64,000 bases of DNA from Paragyromitra xinjiangensis (GCA_038503065.1 JBCAMK010000004.1:2555001-2619000), one strand, 5' to 3'. Counted from the first letter of the stretch, positions 22,810-36,779 are shown. The notes: generated by a model not told the origin, from the sequence alone. Translations and numbers: made by a program.

Positions 22810-25246
22810 TCATTTTATGTCTGGGTTAGTAGTGATAGATCCAGGCCTATCTGTAAGGTATATTCTATCATCACTATCTGTTTTTATGAGCCGCCCCCCC
22901 GACAGCCAATTCCTGATTCTTTTGGTGCTGTTGCGGGTTGTCGAGTGCCTGAATACGTGATCCAGTCCTTCGAGCGTTTTTCCTTTTGTTTCGGGAACAT
23001 AACTTGGGTCATCAGCATTCTCTCTTTTGGATCTACCATATCAAGTTCACTTACAGGAATATGAGGAAGAAGCCAATGATATTCCAAGCTGCATAATACC
23101 CAAACGTTCCTTGCGGTTTCATATGGTTATTGTCTATCATAGATGGTAGGGTGACAGAAACAACAAAGTTGAAAAACCAGGTTACACTCGTGCTCCAGGA
23201 CATGCCAATGTCTCGAAGATGAAGAGGATAACATTCGGCAGAGTATACAAATGGTACTGGTCCTTCACCAGGACTGTAGGCAATAGCGAACAAGAACTGA
23301 TGGCATGTGTATATCAACAATCATGCAACCAACGTAATGGGGATAGGATTACTTACTATTCCCAAAGAGACAGATGCCACCCTTGCGTGACCGTTTTCTT
23401 CGGAAATGGGGATGTAGAAGGAGAACCCAGTAAATAGAAGAAAGATGGCCATCATAGGAAATGTTAAGAGCAAAAGATTTCTTCTCCCAACGGTGTCGAT
23501 GGCCCAAACGGCAGGAATCGCAAACACAAAGTTGATGATCCCGAAGCCCATTGACGTCAATAAGGCTCTCCGCTGGGAGAAACCAGCATCTATAAAGATA
23601 GCTGAGGAGTACTCGAAGCCGCAATGTTAGCCTATACGGTACCGAGCAACTATAAAGTAGTGGAGGAGACGGCAAAATGGAGTGTATAGCACTACAAGAC
23701 TCCCACCAAATACCCTAAAAAGTTAAATTTGGTAAAATTTGGTATTGAATCTTGCTACCTTCCGTTCCTTTTACCATATGCATGATAATCCAAACGAATA
23801 TGAACTTACGTAAACTATAACATTCACACCACCCAGTTGCTGTAGAGCCATAACGATGGTACTGGCTCTTAGGGCGCGCCAGTTTCGGGGTACTGTAACG
23901 AGTTCCTTCCACCATTGGAACTTCTCTTTTTCCCGGCGAATTTTCTTTTCAGCCTCGAGTGATGCATAGATCTCTAATAGGTCTCTTGCGGCCTGTAACT
24001 TTGTCCCCCTAAGAGATACAAGAGCTTCAAACGCATCTTGGAAGCGGTGTTTATTTATCAACCATCTAAACAACCATCAGTAAATGTTGTGCATCTCTTT
24101 GTACTACCTACTTGCTAGAGTTAAAACTTAATTACCTTGGAGACTCGGGGCAGAGAAAAACATAGGCGCAAACAATCAAAGGAGCAACCATCGGACTAGC
24201 TATCATCAAACGCCAATTCAAACCATGAATCTTAGCAAACAATTGTCAGTGGTGTATCCAGAATCAGCGTCAAATATGGGAAGAACGCACTCCATGTGGC
24301 CCGGTATCGATATCATAAAATGCCACGCCCGCTAAGAAGCCCAACATGATTCCGAAAGCCACCCACATCTGCCACATCATTGTAAGAGCCCCTCTGATTG
24401 CTGCGGGACTACTTTCGGCGGCGTATACAGGCACCGTTGCGCTCTTTGGGCCAATACCCAGCCCAAGTACAAGCCTCGCAATAAACATTTGCTGCCAAGT
24501 TTGTGTAAAGGCTTGGCCAAGGCAAGAAAGAGATGAAATGATGCAGGCAATAAATATGGTGCCTCGCCTCCCGAATCTTTTGTTCAGTGGTTCTGTGAGC
24601 CTACTCTTTGTGTTAGTATTGATCTTCCGACAACACTACTAAAACACAGGTGAGCCCACCAACAGCCCAAAACAGCACATGACAAATACGGTGCCGCATT
24701 TAGGGCACCAAGAAGGATCGGCCTATCACGGATACCAAATTGGGTCTTGTAAAATACTTGGGCTGTATTTGAAATCATCAGCAGTAGGTTCCTACACTGT
24801 GAAGCTTCTTGGAACTACTTACCTCCGTTAACCGCAGTTTCATCCATCCCTTGGACTACTGCGGACATTGCACACACGACAACAAGAGAGAACAGAGTGG
24901 GCGAAATATTCCATTTCTTCTCCCTCTCTTTTTTCAATGCAGCGCTTTCATCTGGTGTTAACTGGAGGTCTTCTACTTCAAAACGTCCGGGTTGCTGCGC
25001 CAAATACGCCCCGTTCTTAAATATAGTTGATAGCTCAGGATCATCTCTTAGGCCAGCCATCTGGAGAAAGCTGCTAGCATAAGAGCAAAGATTGTCATCG
25101 CTATAACCGTGGAAAGGCTCTGCAATAGCTCTGATAGCATCCCGCTCTCGGGGACTAGGACCTTCAGTCTCACATCCCTGAGATATCTCAGCCATGTTGG
25201 ATCCAAGTAATTGGCTGTCCTTCTGGCTATGGCGCTCTAAATTCAA
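22810..25246 (-). CDS. MFS sugar/polyol transporter (eight exons)
   Basis: Exons 25246-24823, 24762-24660, 24600-24291, 24230-24136, 24065-23810, 23611-23357, 23296-23055 and 23002-22810 give 625 residues, with all phases consistent. The ~100-residue hydrophilic N-terminus (translation could start at the Met at 25195) precedes about twelve membrane segments. Sugar-porter signatures are NKRFGRRG, PESPRWL, QQLGGVNVIVYYSSAIF, DTVGRRNLL, YSPGEGPVPF-YSAECYPLHLR and VPETKGKTLEGLD. It should import a hexose, pentose, polyol or related compound through the plasma membrane by proton symport; the substrate is not readable. Exon 2 ends at a weak GTGGGC donor, but splicing there restores GCW-LTEPLNKRFGRRG. 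The intron at 23809-23612 is long (198 bp). No transposon damage was seen in the coding exons. Confidence 0.9.
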
Positions 25247-26567
25247 GCAGTTGTAGCCCCAGAAATTGGAAGACGGGTATATGGATCAGACAGAAAACGG
25301 ACACAATATTCCACACTTTGCGGGCCAAGTATGACACTATATACAACTTACCAATGGCCAACAAAAAGAAGGCTCCGAATAAATAGTAGGTTCTGGTTAG
25401 CACCCAGTTTCTAAACTTGGCTAGGCGCTTCAAGAATGCAGATTGATACATGTATACACATTTTATGACCCAGGTAGGACAAGTGCGTTGTTGGTCGTAT
25501 TTCAAATCCTCAAATCAGTGATTCGCTGCAAAAAGCATACAAGCTGCTAGAAATTCAGCCTTACTCACAGTTGGTCGAGACAAAATATCATTTTAGCTTC
25601 GCCCTATTTGAGAGTAGGCACCCGAAACGAATCATCTAGAACTGCCCAAAACAGGGATCGGATCGGGGCCGGTAGCCAACATTTCTCGCTGCCAAAATAC
25701 TTTCCACAAGCCCTAAAAATCAAAAACCCCTAATATTGATTCCCATTTCTATAAAAACCCTGTATCTAACTAAGAAGCCTTATCAATACTTTCATAATAC
25801 CCGTAGTGGCCCTTACTTACGTCACTTTTACACCCGTGAACCGCGTCATCTAAACATATTTTGCAAAGTCTTGTCCAGAATCCCTCTCAGTAGCACTTAC
25901 ATCCTCGTACTACTATCTTCGATTAGCCAAATGTTAGGGTGGCCTGAATATCAGAAATACTGGATCAGGTCTTTAGCCAGACAGAAATCAGCTACCCTGT
26001 TGTAATTTCCCCCACAGAGCTCACAATTGAAAGGTAAATCGTGCATCCCCTCGAGCTCACCCCCCCACGCTTTGTAGGTTAACTGTGGAAGGTTAGGTTT
26101 CAAACCGCTGACGCGGCCACCAACCCTATAACTACCTAAAAACTGCTCTAGCACCTTATTTGTCTTGGCCGAAGAGCCTTGTACTACGCATCTTGTTTTG
26201 TGACACTCTATCCCCTCACAGGCTCACTAACTCATATGCTATTGGAGACGGTGACGGAATATAGATCCTTTCTCAAGCATTCAGAGCATTAACAACTGAT
26301 TTTCCTATCACATAGACACGATCTACCTGACCAACTCGTACAACTTGCTACATGTCACGCCGATCGGGTTAAATCTCAATCTTAAGTTTTAGATGGTTTC
26401 ACCAATTGCAAAGATCGAGACACCCACCGGACTCTATCTACGCACGTGCACAAGGATCCAGGAACCAGTCGTAATTTTGAAAAATATCCATTTTGTGCAT
26501 GTTAACGCTGGGTCTTCACCAGGCTCGTTTCCATTTTCTACTATCCAAACACAAGTTTAATTGGATA
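25247..26567. other. Intergenic region, transporter promoter side
   Basis: About 1.3 kb between the transporter start and the Tc1/mariner element. A 92-codon open frame overlapping the transporter start on the same strand (25227-25505) is hydrophobic but has no family features. Nothing else is supported. Confidence 0.4.
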
Positions 26568-27895
26568 AAATGGCGGTCGCTTGGTAACGGGACACGCCAA
26601 AATTGAGCCTCGCTAAAAACACACTCCTCCAGCACAACAACACCCACGCAAAATGCCTATCGACCCCGTTACTAAAAAGCGACGCCAGGCCACCACAGAG
26701 GAGCGGGTAGAGGTAATAGAAAAGCATGCCGAAGGCAAAAATTACCGCGAGATCGCTGAAGAGACTCCACTTTCGAAGTCTGAGGCTCAGCGTGTCGTGT
26801 CACGATGGAAGACATTCCGGACCATCAATCCACCCAAGCGACCCGGAAAGAAGCCTGCACTTGACGAAAGGGGTCACAGATGATTGCGACGCATAAGTAA
26901 CAATAACCCACGTGCTTCGTTACACGAAATTGCGGTTGATTTGAATTTGGGGCTTTCTGCAAGAACAGTTGGTAACGCCCTGCGACAGGATGACTTCTAC
27001 ATTCATTTTGCACGGAAAAAACCATGGCTCGATCGAGTACACAAGCGGGATAGACTCTCTTTTGCACGAGCACATCGGCACTGGTCAAAATATGCATGGC
27101 GCGAGCATATATATACAGATGAGATTAAGGTTGAGTTGGGACGTGGTGGGGGTCGAATAAAAGTCCGAAGACCACCTGGTACATCACTCGAAGATTGATA
27201 TCTAGAACCTTCTTTTGCCAACGACAAGCTTTCAGTAATGTTCTGGGCGGCTTTCACATACGGCTATCATACTCCCTTAGTCGTCATTCGAAAACGCACT
27301 GAAAAAGAGCGTGTCAGCAAAAAAGACCGTCTCGGCATGAATGCACCCCAATACTGCCATGAACTTCTTGGTCCCTACCTTTTACTTATTTACGAAGCAC
27401 GCGGCGGTATCGAAAGTGGGGTTCAGACAATAGAGGATGGGTCCAGGGTGCATACTTCAAACTATGCAAAAAAATATCGGCTCCTCAATGGTATCTGGCG
27501 CATGGATTGGCCCGGCTACTCTCCAGATCTCAATTGCATTGAAAATGTTTGGGCATATTTTAAAAGAAGGCTTCAGGAGGCAATGTTAGATGCTAGAAAG
27601 ATCCCTGGGAACGAAAAGGAATTAATTTCATTTGCTCAGGATGTGTGGGAAAAAATGCCGTGGAGGATGTTGTATAGATATATAGATAGCATGCCCAGGA
27701 GGATTACTACTGTTATAAGGCGCCATGGGGGTCATACTAAATGGTAGAAATATTTTAATGTTTAATTTCTTATGATGTACCTTTAGTTTCTATTTTTCTT
27801 ATCTTGTTCGTTGAGAAATAGCAGTTTTTCCGTTCACTCGGGAGTTGTTCGAGGCGTGCCAAGCCTTGTGTCCCGTAACCAAACGACCGCCATTT
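26568..27895 (+). mobile_element. Tc1/mariner-family DNA transposon, probably inactive
   Basis: Inverted repeats of 28 bp at 26568-26595 and 27868-27895 match at 26 positions, starting AAATGGCGGTCG and ending ACGGGACAC. Left flank is TA; the right flank is CA, so the TA duplication seems to have decayed. The ~1.33-kb element holds one transposase frame with two in-frame stops. Size, TIRs and the transposase fit Tc1/mariner. Confidence 0.85.
26653..27747 (+). pseudogene. Tc1/mariner transposase with two in-frame stop codons
   Basis: One frame from ATG 26653 to a stop at 27747, broken by TGA at 26881-26883 and 27196-27198. Without these it would be about 364 codons. The N-terminal region (to ~residue 75) has a helix-turn-helix pattern (EGKNYREIAEETPLSKS) and a basic linker (PPKRPGKKP). 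The catalytic part shows YTDEIK (first Asp), IEDGSRVHTS (second Asp) and WPGYSPDLNCIENVW (Glu of a DD34E triad, with 34 residues between the second Asp and the Glu). No frameshift is apparent. TGG-to-TGA change is a common result of RIP, but the ancestral codons are unknown. As written it cannot give full-length transposase. Confidence 0.88.
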
Positions 27896-28614
27896 CAACT
27901 AGACCGTTAACTCTACTGCTTCAGCAGAAGCTAGCCTGATCTGTATCAATTTATGAAAGTTGGTACTCTGCAGTCACGTCTTTGAGGCGATTGGTTGATA
28001 TCTAGCTACTTAATCAAACTAATTGGCGCAGATCTCACCACAAATGCAAGCATCTCCAAATAGGTACCATACCTGCATATCCTAGGGAAAAAACAAACAC
28101 AGCTTCAGGTAAGGCGTACTTCAACTTAGTTAGCAGTTAATTTTTAAGCATGTACTACACAACGAAAATTAAATCACTAATAGTAGCTGCAGGTATTAAC
28201 TTTATCACAAAAATACAAGTTTTCCAGCAAGGAATCACGCAGCTCACAATTAACTTACTTTCGCTATAGGCACCAATCTGAACCACAGCTTTTTCAACCA
28301 CCATCGATCGATTACTGAACCGAAAAATCTTGGGGGATGCTATCAATCGGCCATGATGCAAACCATAAGCGCTTTATCCCGGCAAGCTAAGCCCCACTGC
28401 TACCTTGCACTTCCCAGTTGGCAGTTTTAACAAGAGCCTTGTCACACACACTAGACAAATGTATGCGGTCTTATCATGCCAGGGGAATTCGCTTCCAACC
28501 TAAAACACCGCTCCAAGCTTAAGGAATTGACAAAGACCAAGCTTTCAATACTTCAACTAAGTCACGATTTTTGCATTCTCTTAGCTCCAACGAAAAACAA
28601 AGATAAAATTCACC
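27896..28614. other. Intergenic region
   Basis: About 720 bp between the transposon and the decayed gene. Nothing recognisable was found. The end of it would have been the promoter of the decayed gene; the bases before its ATG are A-rich. Confidence 0.35.
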
Positions 28615-31600
28615 ATGTCTTTTTTAACTCTCGGAATAAGTGAAGTAATTGCTGTCGTCAGGGTCGCGATGCAATTGTACGACAATGTTATAGGTGTTGC
28701 ACGAGATGCAAAAAAGGAGTTTGGCATATTCTCACAGGAGTTGAAAAACTTGAAATCGACACTAGAAGGTATCAGAAAGGAATGTGGCCCCCAAGGCAAA
28801 TTAACAAGCCAGTTCAGTTCAGCGGATCAACAGGAAATAATTACGGAGCTTGAAGAAACCGCCAAATCCGCTAAAGTAACCCTAAACTGTTGGAACACAC
28901 TACTCGAAGACTTTGCAACACGGCCTCAAACTATCTCCTGGAAATTGGCGTGGGCGAGAAAACACCAGAAAATCACACAATGTCGAGACAGAATCTCCAT
29001 TCAATCCAAGATGCTAGAAATTGTAATGCTCCGGATCCAAACGTAACTATCACCAACAGTGTCATGAACGGTCACGTCAAAGATGCTTATCGCGAATAGA
29101 TCACAGAACACCATCATTATCACCGAGCTACGAGAGCTAAAGAACGCCATGCCGCCGATGCCCCCCTTACCCGATATAGCGAAGCCTCAACTAGAAATTG
29201 AGGACACAAAAGGTTCTGTTTCATTCATAGAAGACATTGATGAGAGCGAGTGTGGCAAGTCAGACATCACTTCAATAATTCAAACTATCGATGATAAAAT
29301 CTGGCGCATCAAAGTTTACAATAAACCTATTCGCTGTAAGCAGCAAGAGCCAGAGAACACTCCTACGGAGGAACTCACAAAGGTTTTTCGGGAATCGTCG
29401 GATACAGAAAAAGATTGTCCTCCAGAGTCTTGGATAAGACTTGGAACTTGGTGGCTTTTAAAGGTATGAAACCCAAGAATACTTCCATCAACTAGTCTAG
29501 AACTTAATTTATATCGCATATAGTCCATCAAACTACATAAACTCCTTGGAGCAAGCCACATGGCACAGCCTTACATGGATCTATTAAAGGCGTCCTGGAT
29601 CTTGTATAGTGTCCTTGGAATGAGTAGTATTGAGTCCCCCAAGACTCAGGATACAATAAGATCACTTTCTCCTCAAGATAGGACGCTTTTGGAAAATCTT
29701 GCCAGCGTAAAGTCCTTTGACATACCCATATAGCTTCTAGTTCGAGAACCTGACAATAGATAGGCTGTACACTCTCATACCAGTAATTTTAAGGGAAGCA
29801 CTATCCCAAACGATGTCTCAGTGACCACGGCAAATTCCAGTATTTTAGAGACAATGTCCGCCAAAGAACTAAAATCAAGAAATATCTTCGAGCCTGCACT
29901 TGACCCTCGCCGCTGGATAACTATAGAGGAAGAACATGCAGGGGACGATGATGAAAAGGTCCTGTATCGCAGGTATGCTTAGCCATCACCAACAAAGACT
30001 ACTTAAAGCTCATGTCTACAGTTTTGTCCAAGCACAGATTGGCGATCGATCGATGCGCTTGTTAGTGGGAGATGCAGACTACTTGTTGTGTTTGGTTGTT
30101 CCTTCCGAGGAGGCAGAACCTACAATCATCCTATCAAATCAAGCCGGAACAATGAATCTTTCTTGTAGTTGTCAGCAGCCTGTTTTCTTACCCTAAACGA
30201 TCCCCTTTACCTAGTTGTCTCGTCTGACAGCCTTCAGGCTCATCCATTTCACGAGCCCCCCATGACCCGGAAAATGACACAGTTGATAGAATAGTCATTC
30301 CATTCGGCAAAGAACGCATACCCCTTACATTTAAAACCCCTATAGGTACCCTAATCTCTTCCTTGTAAAGTGATACCTCAAAAACTTACAAGTAACCGAG
30401 CAGATTACAACCTATTCATATCACAAGCGCAAAAATACCACAAATCAGTAGAAGACCGAGAGCCAGCTGCAGAGGAAAGGGAAATTTTTCGAAGGTATGA
30501 ACTTTAGGCCTTCTACTAATTAACCCCTTATAAACACGTATTTATGCTACTCGATAGTGTTATCAAAGAATACAGCGAAAGGAATGTCAACTCTGGGAAG
30601 CTTAATCCTCCACACCATGAAAGCTATTATTGGGAACTTCGGATCCATGAAACAATACCCGATAAATATTGGCAAATAACACGCCGATTAGTTATCACCA
30701 GCTGTGCTAGAGCAGAAAATCCGAAATGCACGAGTTTTTGTAAGCTAAAGTCGACTTTGTCCTTGAACCAGCTAACATATGCGTATTAGTCTTGCCCCCC
30801 TCATCCGTATATGTTAGCCAGGATACAGTGAACCCGTCCGACGTAACCTTGAAGTGGTCCGACTGCAGCCAAATAGACGCAAGTAACCGTACAGGTGGAA
30901 ATTTCAACAAATTGTACACATACGTAGGTTCCCCTTGCAACTGTCTCTGAAATTATTGAAACTATTTTAAGAACTATATTTTGTGGGATAGGGGTGTTTT
31001 CCAGACGACCCCAACCGGTGCATAAAATTCGACTTTCTGAATGAGCGAGGTTCAAGATCTCTCCACTCATGCAGCCTTGTTTACAAAAGTCTTTGATTAA
31101 TTCTAATACCAGATGCAGACGCTAAAGAGTTCTCAAATATCGTTCTTTTCTTGGGTACATCCCGGGAACTTAAACTTTTATTGCAATCTTGGTATAACGA
31201 CCTGTAATATTGCCTCCTTTATTCGAGTAAAAAACTAATAGTTCACGAATAGGACCCAAAAATCTCCCGAATACCGACTATTTCGTGTGAGAGATTCGAA
31301 AAGATCTCAGAACGATCCAGAACACTATAAAGCACTCGTAGTAACCGAATCAGCAAACTCATGGACAAGCGATCTCTCAGTGGATACAGAGCGATGGAAG
31401 CGCTCACATATATACTTTTGTATGTATCTTCACTGAATCTGGCTAGTAGTTGTTTCTGACATACTTTTAGTTGGACGGGATATTGACTACACCATCAAGG
31501 ACCACGAAGATCACACCATTATTAAACTAATAAAAGTACTCTATCCCTTATATCTCTCAAACCATATCGATCAACCGCGAGATGCAATAATCCCAGCCAA

Positions 31601-32440
31601 ATTTTCACACACTGCAGTTGAGAAACGAAATGTAACCATTTCATTAGATGATACCAGAGGAATAGAAGGGCCCCAAAGCGATCACCACTCCCCGTCTCTA
31701 TTCAACAACCCATGGAGAACTGCCAGTACTACCACTGAGATACACGAATTCCTAGGTACTTTGTCGGATACGTGGAGCATTATCTTATCCATGTTTGTAG
31801 CCCTATTGAGCTCCAACTATCCAACAGTTTATCTCTTATAAGTAACGTTAACACAAATTGAAACGTCTTACTTTAAGGAAAGTTTCGTCGATTGAGTTTG
31901 CACAGCCTTCATCCTTCCTATCTAGACCCAAGAAGATTGAGGCCCATTTACAAGTATGGAGTAATGGTACATCCGAACGGTTGGTAGCCCGCCGAACTGC
32001 GAAGCCCTCGGAAGGCTTGCCGAAGCTGTGGTTCAGTGTTCAAGGTAGAAAAAGCCTCAAATGACTAGAGTCTGGATCTGCCGCTAACCTTTTCAATCTC
32101 TCGTCATATAGGGACTATTGAAAAAGCTTTCAGCGACGCAGCAAGTCGCGACGTTGACTCTAATCGAGTTTCTATCGGACGATGTACAATCTGGCGAGGC
32201 ACCCTACTAAATACAGCAGAGCTAAAAGCTAAAAACGGAGAATATTTTGAAGTTCCTAAATTTACTATTCGATTCGAGAATACCAGACGTATGTTAATAC
32301 AATCGCCTTAACCCTCTCCATCCTCGCCATTTAACTCTTTATAGAGAGAGACAAATTCAAAGACGCTTTCCTAGCACGGTCGCCAAATTTGGGTCGAAAG
32401 TCAGCTGGTAGTGCTGTGAGCAGTGGCCTCAATATCTCCT
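28615..32440 (+). pseudogene. Decayed large gene with fungal STAND-type N-terminal domain
   Basis: It starts well. Exon 1 (28615-29042) encodes MSFLTLGISEVIAVVRVAMQ and LKNLKSTLEGI, the pattern of the fungal N-terminal domain that often precedes NACHT or ankyrin proteins. A GTAACT..ATAG intron leads to exon 2 (29100-29463) and a GTATGA..ATAG intron to exon 3 (from 29524). Exon 3 has in-frame TAG at 29731 and 29761. Further on, recognisable pieces of the same long protein type lie in shifting frames: FVQAQIGDRSMRLLVGDADY (~30,030), VIPFGKERIPLTFKTPIG (~30,300), LLDSVIKEYSERN and ITSCARAENPKCTSF (30,540-30,740), DTVNPSDVTLKWSDC (~30,830) and weaker blocks to about 32,430. Several stops and frame changes cannot all be explained by introns. 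I infer a RIP- or drift-decayed member of a ~1,000-residue fungal family. Ends are approximate. Confidence 0.65.
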
Positions 32441-35400
32441 AAGATTAGAAAATATCGAGATTGAATGCTTCCTATATATAACTATCACTATTTTTGTTAC
32501 CAAAGATAGTATTTTCACAAGTTATAATTATGAATGAGATATAATGTAATTAAAAGCACCAGTTTTCTATATCACCCACCAGGCAACAATAAATCCAAAG
32601 CACATGATGCTAATACGTATACTGCAATTCCGAATGAAATAAAACAATGGAGCCAGATCCGGTTCTTGTAACTAACCAGCACTTTTGCTAGCAACCAAGA
32701 GTCAAGTGAATATAGAAATATTATAATCCTACGCCAAAATGGATACATGCCCTCTGCGTTAGGATCTCTACAGGTCCCTACCGCCAAGGCTCTTCCTGAC
32801 AACTCCGGAAGCATTCAAGCGCCGCGACCGTGTCAGGACTCGAACCCTGGGCCCAGTAACCTCCGAGTCAGAGCTGTTTATTGCATTCTTATTAACACAT
32901 CTCCTTATATACCCCCCTCTTCCTGTTCTCAAGACTACACACTAGACCGTAAATCCTGCAACTTTAGCCAAGACCATCGCACGATCTATATTTAGCCTTA
33001 CTCACGTGACTTCCTATTTGTCTTATAGACACAAAGTCCACAACCTGCAGCACCCAGATAATCGCAACAAGAGCGCTTAAGTATTCTATAGACACAACCT
33101 CGAAGGATACCGCCACTAGCGGGCAACTGCAGAAGCGGAAGGCTTCGGGAACTGCTAGCTTACGCCAAGGATTCATATGCTATTTCTGGCACAACCTTAT
33201 TTGAGCCGCACCCCTGCACTCCAGCCCAGCCCCAACCTAATTGACTTCCTGTAAACGATCCACGATGCATTCGGGTTTCTACTCAGCACAACAATATTCA
33301 TGGCGATCTTGTGGGCTTTGCTAGCAGGGCATTTTATAATTTTTCTATTTTTCATTCCCTCATGGATCGTCACTCATCATCTTTCTATTCACTGGTGATT
33401 GATTGGTAATTCATGCTCGCTAGTGATGGAATATACACTAAGCAATTATATATACTATTTATACACATCAATTGAACCAAAGCTAAGACCGTATGAGAGT
33501 CTTTTCAAGACATCTCACCAATTGGCCACAAACCCCCAAAGCTCCAAAACACCCCTTCCCCCCCAAGATCCCGAATCTGCAGAAAAAACGTACCTGCATG
33601 ACCCGCACGAAACACACGCCGGCTAGCTCTCCCAGACCGCATGCATGATCTACTACTACGCATAAGCCACTGCTAAACTCCCAGCACGTACCACATGAAG
33701 CGGTAAATCGCTGGTACCCCCCAAACGCACAGCCGATTGAAACGGTGCCGCTCCCGTTAGCTAGCGACACACGCAATCAACCTTGCAAGAATTGGAGAAG
33801 AAATTATACCTAGCGCGTAAAACCTGCGGAGGTTTATCTAGCATAGCCATCTTTTCGGAAGGGAGTGGGAGTTAGGCTACATTGGTCACGCAAAGCAGAC
33901 TTTAAAGAACCGAAATTCACGGAGCGAAGTGTGACAAGCGATGAGCATGCTTAATATATGTGGCAGTGTCTGCTTTCAAGCTGAAACAATGCTACGTATT
34001 AGGGTCTAGTTTGGGGATAATCTATGGGTGTATCGATCGACATGGGTAAATCTACCCCAAAGAGCCAGAAAATGGGTAGGAAAGAGAGTACGCTACACAT
34101 CCATCTAAAAACTAGGGCAATCGTTAGCAGCCTAATCCAAGATAGTAGCACATGGTTTACCTGGGGTTTCTTGGTAAGGCGTGCACAGGTACATCTAGTT
34201 CATGCAATATGATATGAATCGAAAAGTTCCGAGAGTCTAGATGAGTATTTCCCACGATACCTTAGCTCTTACTGATCAACCGATTTTACTAATTTACAGC
34301 TGGGAATCTCTTTAATTTTACATCTACTCAGGCGCCAAGGTCCCTGCCAATAAGATGCAATACACTGCTGGGCTGACAGTAAACTGATCTGGAGATAAGA
34401 AATGTAATTTTATCTCCAAGAAACTTGGAGTTGGAGAAGTGACATATGCCTGATTCTTGAGGTTTCTTCGGACCTGCATTAGGCTAGATTGCACCAATAG
34501 CAATAGGTGCCTTGTCTTTCCAAGTGCTTCCAGCCTTTTAACCGGTGTCCTTGATTAACACATATAGTACGCGCATGACATCAAGTGGTTATGGGATCTA
34601 GAAAGTGAATATGACTCGAGATGCTATATTTCGGCACCGGAAATTCTCTAGCCCGGGGGATTTCTCAGCACAGATCAACTGCCGGCTCAGAATAAGTGTG
34701 GGGGATTTCACCGTGCAGGCATATGCACATCCGCTCCCGAGCAGCAAAGCGCCAAGTCTGCGAATGTGTCATGCACTAAGGCTGTCCTTCAATTCCAAAT
34801 GCATTAACTTAGGATTGATCGAAGGCCGAATAGTAAACTTTTCCGGCTTCCTGCGTTTTAGTCATCTACCATTATAAATAACAATTGGTCCTTAAAACTA
34901 AACAAAACAGAGTGCTACTTCATGTCCTTCTATCTAGAAAGAACCCCTGGGGAGAATCAGGCAATAGATTACGCCAGGATATGGGGGCTTTGTTTCCCTG
35001 GGATCTTACATCCCGAATCGTCGGAGACATGCATAGCATGGCGACCACATGGCCGACACATGGCAACCCTTTTTTAAGCCTCACTTACGAATCCGTCACA
35101 TCCCATACCACCATTTTTATCCTCGGAGGTTCTCTCCGCCGATTACAAAGGATAACCAGAGTAAGTAAAGCGATTTGAAACGGCATGCTTCAGGAGTTCT
35201 ACCGAAAAGAAGCGAAGCGGCTTCAAACGGGGAGAGATGAGGCGAGCCAAGTGAATGTTTGTGGGCACAATTCGTTACGACTGGCATAAATCGAAATGAG
35301 GCCCGAGTCTTTTGAGTGACTGAATTTGTGTTTCTCTATGCTCGCCCTATGAGTGTTCTACGTCTGAGCGAGGCGCAGTTGGTATGACCCAGCAGTCAAT

Positions 35401-36779
35401 CACGAGAGACATCACACACAGCATGAACACGGGGGGTAGTGCTTGGTTGACTGGAGAAAATTGTTGTCACTCTAGTATTTCACTCTTGGGCCGGATTTGG
35501 GGATTGGACTACGCTTTGTAGTCACGGATACTACTGCAGTGCGAGATCTGAGGTGCAATGGAGGTACCTGCAAGTCAAGTTGATCAAGACTCGAGAACAT
35601 CGCCTTAAAGTAGCTATCCGGTTGTAAAGTGTTTCAAAATAAAGTAGAGCCTGTTTCTGTATTGGTTTGTTTTTCCTTTTGCCCCCTGGGTCCCAACATA
35701 TGCGCACGGGGAACGTAAAGCTCATTTGCAATCAGTGTAAATACGCACCACCTATCTGAACGCTCCTTTAAAATGTTTCATTCGTTACTTATTTTTTGCA
35801 ATGGTTAGTCGCACGGTGCCATTCTCTGTCGGTTATGGTGTGACAGGCTCCCATAACGAACATTCGGACGAGATTTGGCCGCGTTGGCGCTGGAGCAATT
35901 TCGACCGAAGTGGTAAAGAACAAGGCGTTCGTAGAGCATGGATAAACATGTTCGCATTCGAGAATGACATGAAGCCAAAGGACACATCGGAGCAAACAAT
36001 GCTTCCCTAGTTACTTCAGGTATGTACTATTTTCGTCCGACAGTGAATCACCGTCAGACGAAAAGAACCAAACCGTGATAAGTAAGTAACCTTCGGCGAC
36101 TCAAGCCACGTTAACTATTCGGGTGACATAGCCGACCTGAAACCTCCCCCTAGAAAACGCCAGGTGCCGCCTGTTCGTTCCATCATCTCGTTTAAACCCT
36201 GGGCCTTCGAGAATTGTTCGAGAAGTATTCCTCATTTGGAGGAAGGCAGCTACAGACAATCCCTTGCACGCATCAGGCAAAAACCCGGGGGCCAGCGCCC
36301 AATAGCAGGCCAGTAAGCGGTGTTCGGGAGATTTCATGTCTCACCTCATCCTCCATTCGGCTCCCTCTTTCCCTAGACGAAGAGAACCAGGAGTTATTTT
36401 TGCTTTGCCCAAGGAATGATATTATTTGTGGCTGAGGCTATGGTTGAATTCGCAGTGATGCATCTTACAGTACCAGCTGGAAGGCGTTACTGTACCATCT
36501 TACTGGGGCGCTTTTCAGCGTGGTCACCATCGTCACAACAGCTCAGTCCGCTCCGCCCTTGCCAGAGTCCCCACGGCCGCCCTTCTCATCCCATAACCCC
36601 CCCCAGCGGCTGTCAAGAGTAAGTACCTACCAGATGTGTCAGCCGTGATCCCGCACCCTTTTCTGCCGCCGTCCGCGACCGCTGTCACCCACCACTCAGT
36701 GGGCGGGCCAGCTGAAGAGGAGCCGATCGTGCATCAGCCCTAGGACCTGCAATCTGCATCTCATCATTCATCGTGCAGT
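32441..36779. other. Gene-free, repeat-like region
   Basis: About 4.3 kb with no supported gene. There are AT-rich blocks and short open frames without family features. Around 32,835-32,860 the minus strand carries a GGTTCGAGTCC B-box-like motif, but no tRNA cloverleaf could be built around it. The area is probably made of old transposon sequence. Confidence 0.35.

Noticed and set aside
25227..25505. Hydrophobic 92-codon minus-strand frame upstream of the sugar transporter
   Set aside because: It overlaps the transporter start in another frame and lacks any conserved motif.
32835..32860. B-box-like GGTTCGAGTCC on the minus strand, suggesting a tRNA or tRNA-derived SINE
   Set aside because: The T-stem pairs poorly in the canonical register, no A-box or D-arm lies at the right distance upstream, and no acceptor stem could be formed.
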